64,000 nucleotides of DNA from Nocardia sp. NBC_01327 (GTDB taxonomy: Bacteria > Actinomycetota > Actinomycetes > Mycobacteriales > Mycobacteriaceae). Made by a program: the position numbers and the translations under genes. Below are positions 59,299-64,000 of this stretch, in pieces (positions within the stretch are counted from its first letter, which is position 1; each line of letters opens with the position of its first letter). The stretch is taken from NCBI RefSeq assembly GCF_035958815.1, contig NZ_CP108383.1, positions 1,860,001 to 1,924,000 on the forward strand, given 5' to 3'. The notes under the pieces were generated by a model, which was not told where the DNA came from, did not search any database, and saw only the letters and a program-made list of their open reading frames with translations.

Positions 59299-60558
59299 GT
59301 GAGTGAACGGTTTCTGGTGACCGGGGGCAGCAGGCTCGTCGGTGAGGTCGCGGTAGGCGGCGCGAAGAACAGCGTCCTCAAGCTGATGGCCGCCGCGCTG
59401 CTGGCCGAGGGTACGACCACCATCACCAACTGCCCGGACATCCTGGATGTGCCGTTGATGGCGGAGGTGCTGCGCGGTCTCGGCTGCGATGTCACGGTGG
59501 ACACCGGGACGGTGACGATCGTGACGCCGGCAGAACCCAAGTACCACGCGGACTTTCCGGCGGTCACCCAGTTCCGCGCCTCGGTCTGCGTGCTCGGTCC
59601 GCTGATGGCGCGCTGCAAGCGCGCGGTGGTGGCGCTGCCCGGTGGTGATGCCATCGGTTCGCGGCCGCTCGATATGCATCAGCAGGGACTGCGCCTGCTC
59701 GGCGCGACCAGCGAGATCGAGCACGGCTGCCTGGTGGCCCGTGCCGATCAGCTGCAGGGCGCGCGGATTCGTCTCGATTTCCCGTCGGTGGGCGCGACCG
59801 AGAACATCCTGATGGCGGCGGTGCTCGCCGAGGGTGAGACGGTCATCGACAATGCCGCGCGGGAACCGGAGATCGTCGATCTCTGCACCATGCTGGCGCG
59901 CATGGGCGCGATCATCTCCGGTGCGGGCACCTCGGTCCTGACCATCGACGGTGTGGACAAGCTCTCGCCCACCACACACCGTGTGATCGGCGATCGCATC
60001 GTCGCCGCGACCTGGGGTATCGCCGCGGCCATGACCCAGGGTGATGTGCGGGTCACGGGTATCAACCCCAAGCACCTCTCACTGGTGCTGGACAAGCTGC
60101 GTTCCGCCGGCGCGCGAATCTCGTTCGAACCGGACGGTTTCCGCGTCGTGCAGTCGGAGAGACCGCGTGCGGTGAACTTCTCGACCCTGCCGTTCCCGGG
60201 TTTCCCGACCGACCTGCAGCCCATGGCCATCGGCCTGGCCGCGATCGCGGACGGCACCTCGATGATCACCGAGAACATTTTCGAAGCGCGCTTCCGCTTC
60301 GTGGAAGAGATGATCCGGCTGGGTTCCGATGCCCGCACCGATGGGCATCACGCTGTGGTGCGCGGCATTCCGCGGTTGTCGAGCGCGCCGGTCTGGTCTT
60401 CGGACATTCGCGCCGGCGCGGGTTTGGTGCTCGCGGGTCTGGTCGCCGACGGGGTGACCGAAGTGCACGATGTCTTCCACATCGACCGGGGCTACCCGGA
60501 ATTCGTGGAGAACCTGCGCTCGCTCGGGGCCGAGATCGAGCGCGTCGGCTCCGATTGA
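59299..60558 (+). CDS. murA: UDP-GlcNAc 1-carboxyvinyltransferase
   Basis: A 419-residue enzyme of the first committed peptidoglycan step, adding enolpyruvyl to UDP-GlcNAc. [19 protein letters not shown] (substrate Lys-Asn), the flexible loop [15 protein letters not shown], and [14 protein letters not shown]. In E. coli the loop residue Cys115, alkylated by fosfomycin, is replaced by Asp here, as in M. tuberculosis (Asp117). GTG at 59299 gives normal length; leaderless. Followed by the rRNA operon. Confidence 0.98.
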   Translation: MSERFLVTGGSRLVGEVAVGGAKNSVLKLMAAALLAEGTTTITNCPDILDVPLMAEVLRGLGCDVTVDTGTVTIVTPAEPKYHADFPAVTQFRASVCVLGPLMARCKRAVVALPGGDAIGSRPLDMHQQGLRLLGATSEIEHGCLVARADQLQGARIRLDFPSVGATENILMAAVLAEGETVIDNAAREPEIVDLCTMLARMGAIISGAGTSVLTIDGVDKLSPTTHRVIGDRIVAATWGIAAAMTQGDVRVTGINPKHLSLVLDKLRSAGARISFEPDGFRVVQSERPRAVNFSTLPFPGFPTDLQPMAIGLAAIADGTSMITENIFEARFRFVEEMIRLGSDARTDGHHAVVRGIPRLSSAPVWSSDIRAGAGLVLAGLVADGVTEVHDVFHIDRGYPEFVENLRSLGAEIERVGSD

Positions 60559-60651
60559 CGGTTCACGATGATGGTTGACGGGGGTGAGTCCGCGGCCAAC
60601 ACAGGGTGAACTCGAGCCGGCATTCGCGAAAAACGCTCCTGAACAGCCGAT

Positions 60652-60680
60652 TTGACATGCGAATGACCAACACGTAACTT
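60652..60680 (+). promoter_or_regulatory. Main rRNA operon promoter (P1)
   Basis: Consensus -35 TTGACA (60652-60657), 17-base spacer, -10 TAACTT (60675-60680), then a start about 60687. The transcript has a leader of about 385 bases before 16S. The gap from the murA end (60559) to 16S holds only promoter, leader and processing signals. Confidence 0.85.
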
Positions 60681-60785
60681 TATTCGAGTCAGAGCGACAC
60701 GGACACCAACCCGGACCGAAAGGTCAGGGACACGAGGTTGGACGGCGAGCGCCTGATGCTCACACGGTTCTCCTGATCAGCGGAT

Positions 60786-60815
60786 TTGGTTCTGCTGTGC
60801 TGGGCGAGCTAAGCT
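60786..60815 (+). promoter_or_regulatory. Possible second rRNA promoter (P2)
   Basis: TTGGTT (60786-60791), 18-base spacer, TAAGCT (60810-60815). Weaker than P1; many actinobacterial rrn operons have several promoters. Confidence 0.4.
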
Positions 60816-60873
60816 TTGAAAGCAGCCGCAGAGATCAACCGGGACAAAGAGCCCGTGAGATTCTGCGTGCGTG

Positions 60874-60883
60874 TGTTCTTTGA
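60874..60883 (+). promoter_or_regulatory. rRNA leader BoxA antitermination site
   Basis: TGTTCTTTGA, the NusB/S10 BoxA sequence, within the conserved TTTGAGAACTCAATAGTGTG block of the leader. Confidence 0.8.
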
Positions 60884-60974
60884 GAACTCAATAGTGTGTC
60901 GATGAATGTCAGTGCCAATATTATTATTGGTTCCGGCTTCTCATACCCCCCGGTTGAGAGGTCGGACATTTAGT

Positions 60975-60994
60975 CAGCAAATACTTTTTTGCTG
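60975..60994 (+). other. Hairpin in the 16S leader
   Basis: CAGCAAA / TTTGCTG, 7 bp with a 6-base loop, followed by GCGTTTTGTTTT. It looks like a weak intrinsic terminator inside the leader, downstream of BoxA. Further hairpins are CCAAT / ATTGG (60915-60930) and CATCC / GGATG (61044-61057), likely processing stems. Confidence 0.5.
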
Positions 60995-61070
60995 GCGTTT
61001 TGTTTTGCCATGGTTTTCGGACTCTGGTTAATTCTTCCGATTGCATCCGTAAGGATGGAGTTGAGAGTCT

Positions 61071-64000
<2,930 letters not shown>

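Overview
This window is a stretch of a high-GC actinobacterial chromosome, very probably Nocardia. The 16S rRNA reads as Nocardia, the gene order from argS to the rRNA operon is that of mycolic-acid actinobacteria, and there are MspA-type outer-membrane porins. Nearly all of it is dense, co-directional coding sequence. I see no insertion sequence, prophage, CRISPR array or attachment site.

Left part (1-33.6 kb), accessory metabolism. It opens with the 3' part of a SNF2-type helicase and a SWIM zinc-finger protein. A tightly coupled oxidative cassette follows: a short-chain dehydrogenase, a four-helix diiron protein, a stand-alone NADPH domain derived from a Baeyer-Villiger monooxygenase (BVMO), and a full-length BVMO. 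A convergent lactonase-like amidohydrolase ends 3 bp from it. Next comes a divergent branched-chain acyl-CoA locus. The fused isobutyryl-CoA mutase IcmF reads left, and the valine catabolic operon (mmsA, isobutyryl-CoA dehydrogenase, 3-hydroxyisobutyryl-CoA hydrolase, mmsB, enoyl-CoA hydratase) reads right. Then come an Hsp70-like membrane protein, a MarR regulator, a DUF3105 protein, tRNA-Cys, a secreted metallophosphoesterase, an iron ABC transporter behind a probable IdeR box, a membrane protein, a secreted lipase, an HxlR regulator divergent from a quinone-type oxidoreductase, tRNA-Arg, and a DUF3105/DUF305 pair.

Right part (33.7-64 kb), core block. argS-lysA-hom-thrC-thrB (arginyl-tRNA synthesis, lysine, threonine) is followed by rho, rpmE, prfA, prmC, a TsaC/Sua5 gene, wecA, an AtpI-like gene, the eight-gene ATP synthase operon, a DUF2550 gene, a cob(I)alamin adenosyltransferase, murA and an rRNA operon (16S, tRNA-less spacer, start of 23S). 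This order matches my recollection of the M. tuberculosis Rv1292-Rv1315-rrs segment. The additions are a small membrane protein and a small secreted protein between rho and rpmE, and a tandem pair of MspA-type porins after atpC.

Points worth attention are the diiron/BVMO cassette with its isolated NADPH domain, stop codons that double as -10 boxes for leaderless genes (wecA to AtpI-like, adenosyltransferase to murA), an Asn/Gln-rich insertion in Rho, an ATP synthase c-subunit lacking residues of the mycobacterial bedaquiline site, and a MurA with Asp in place of the fosfomycin-reactive Cys.
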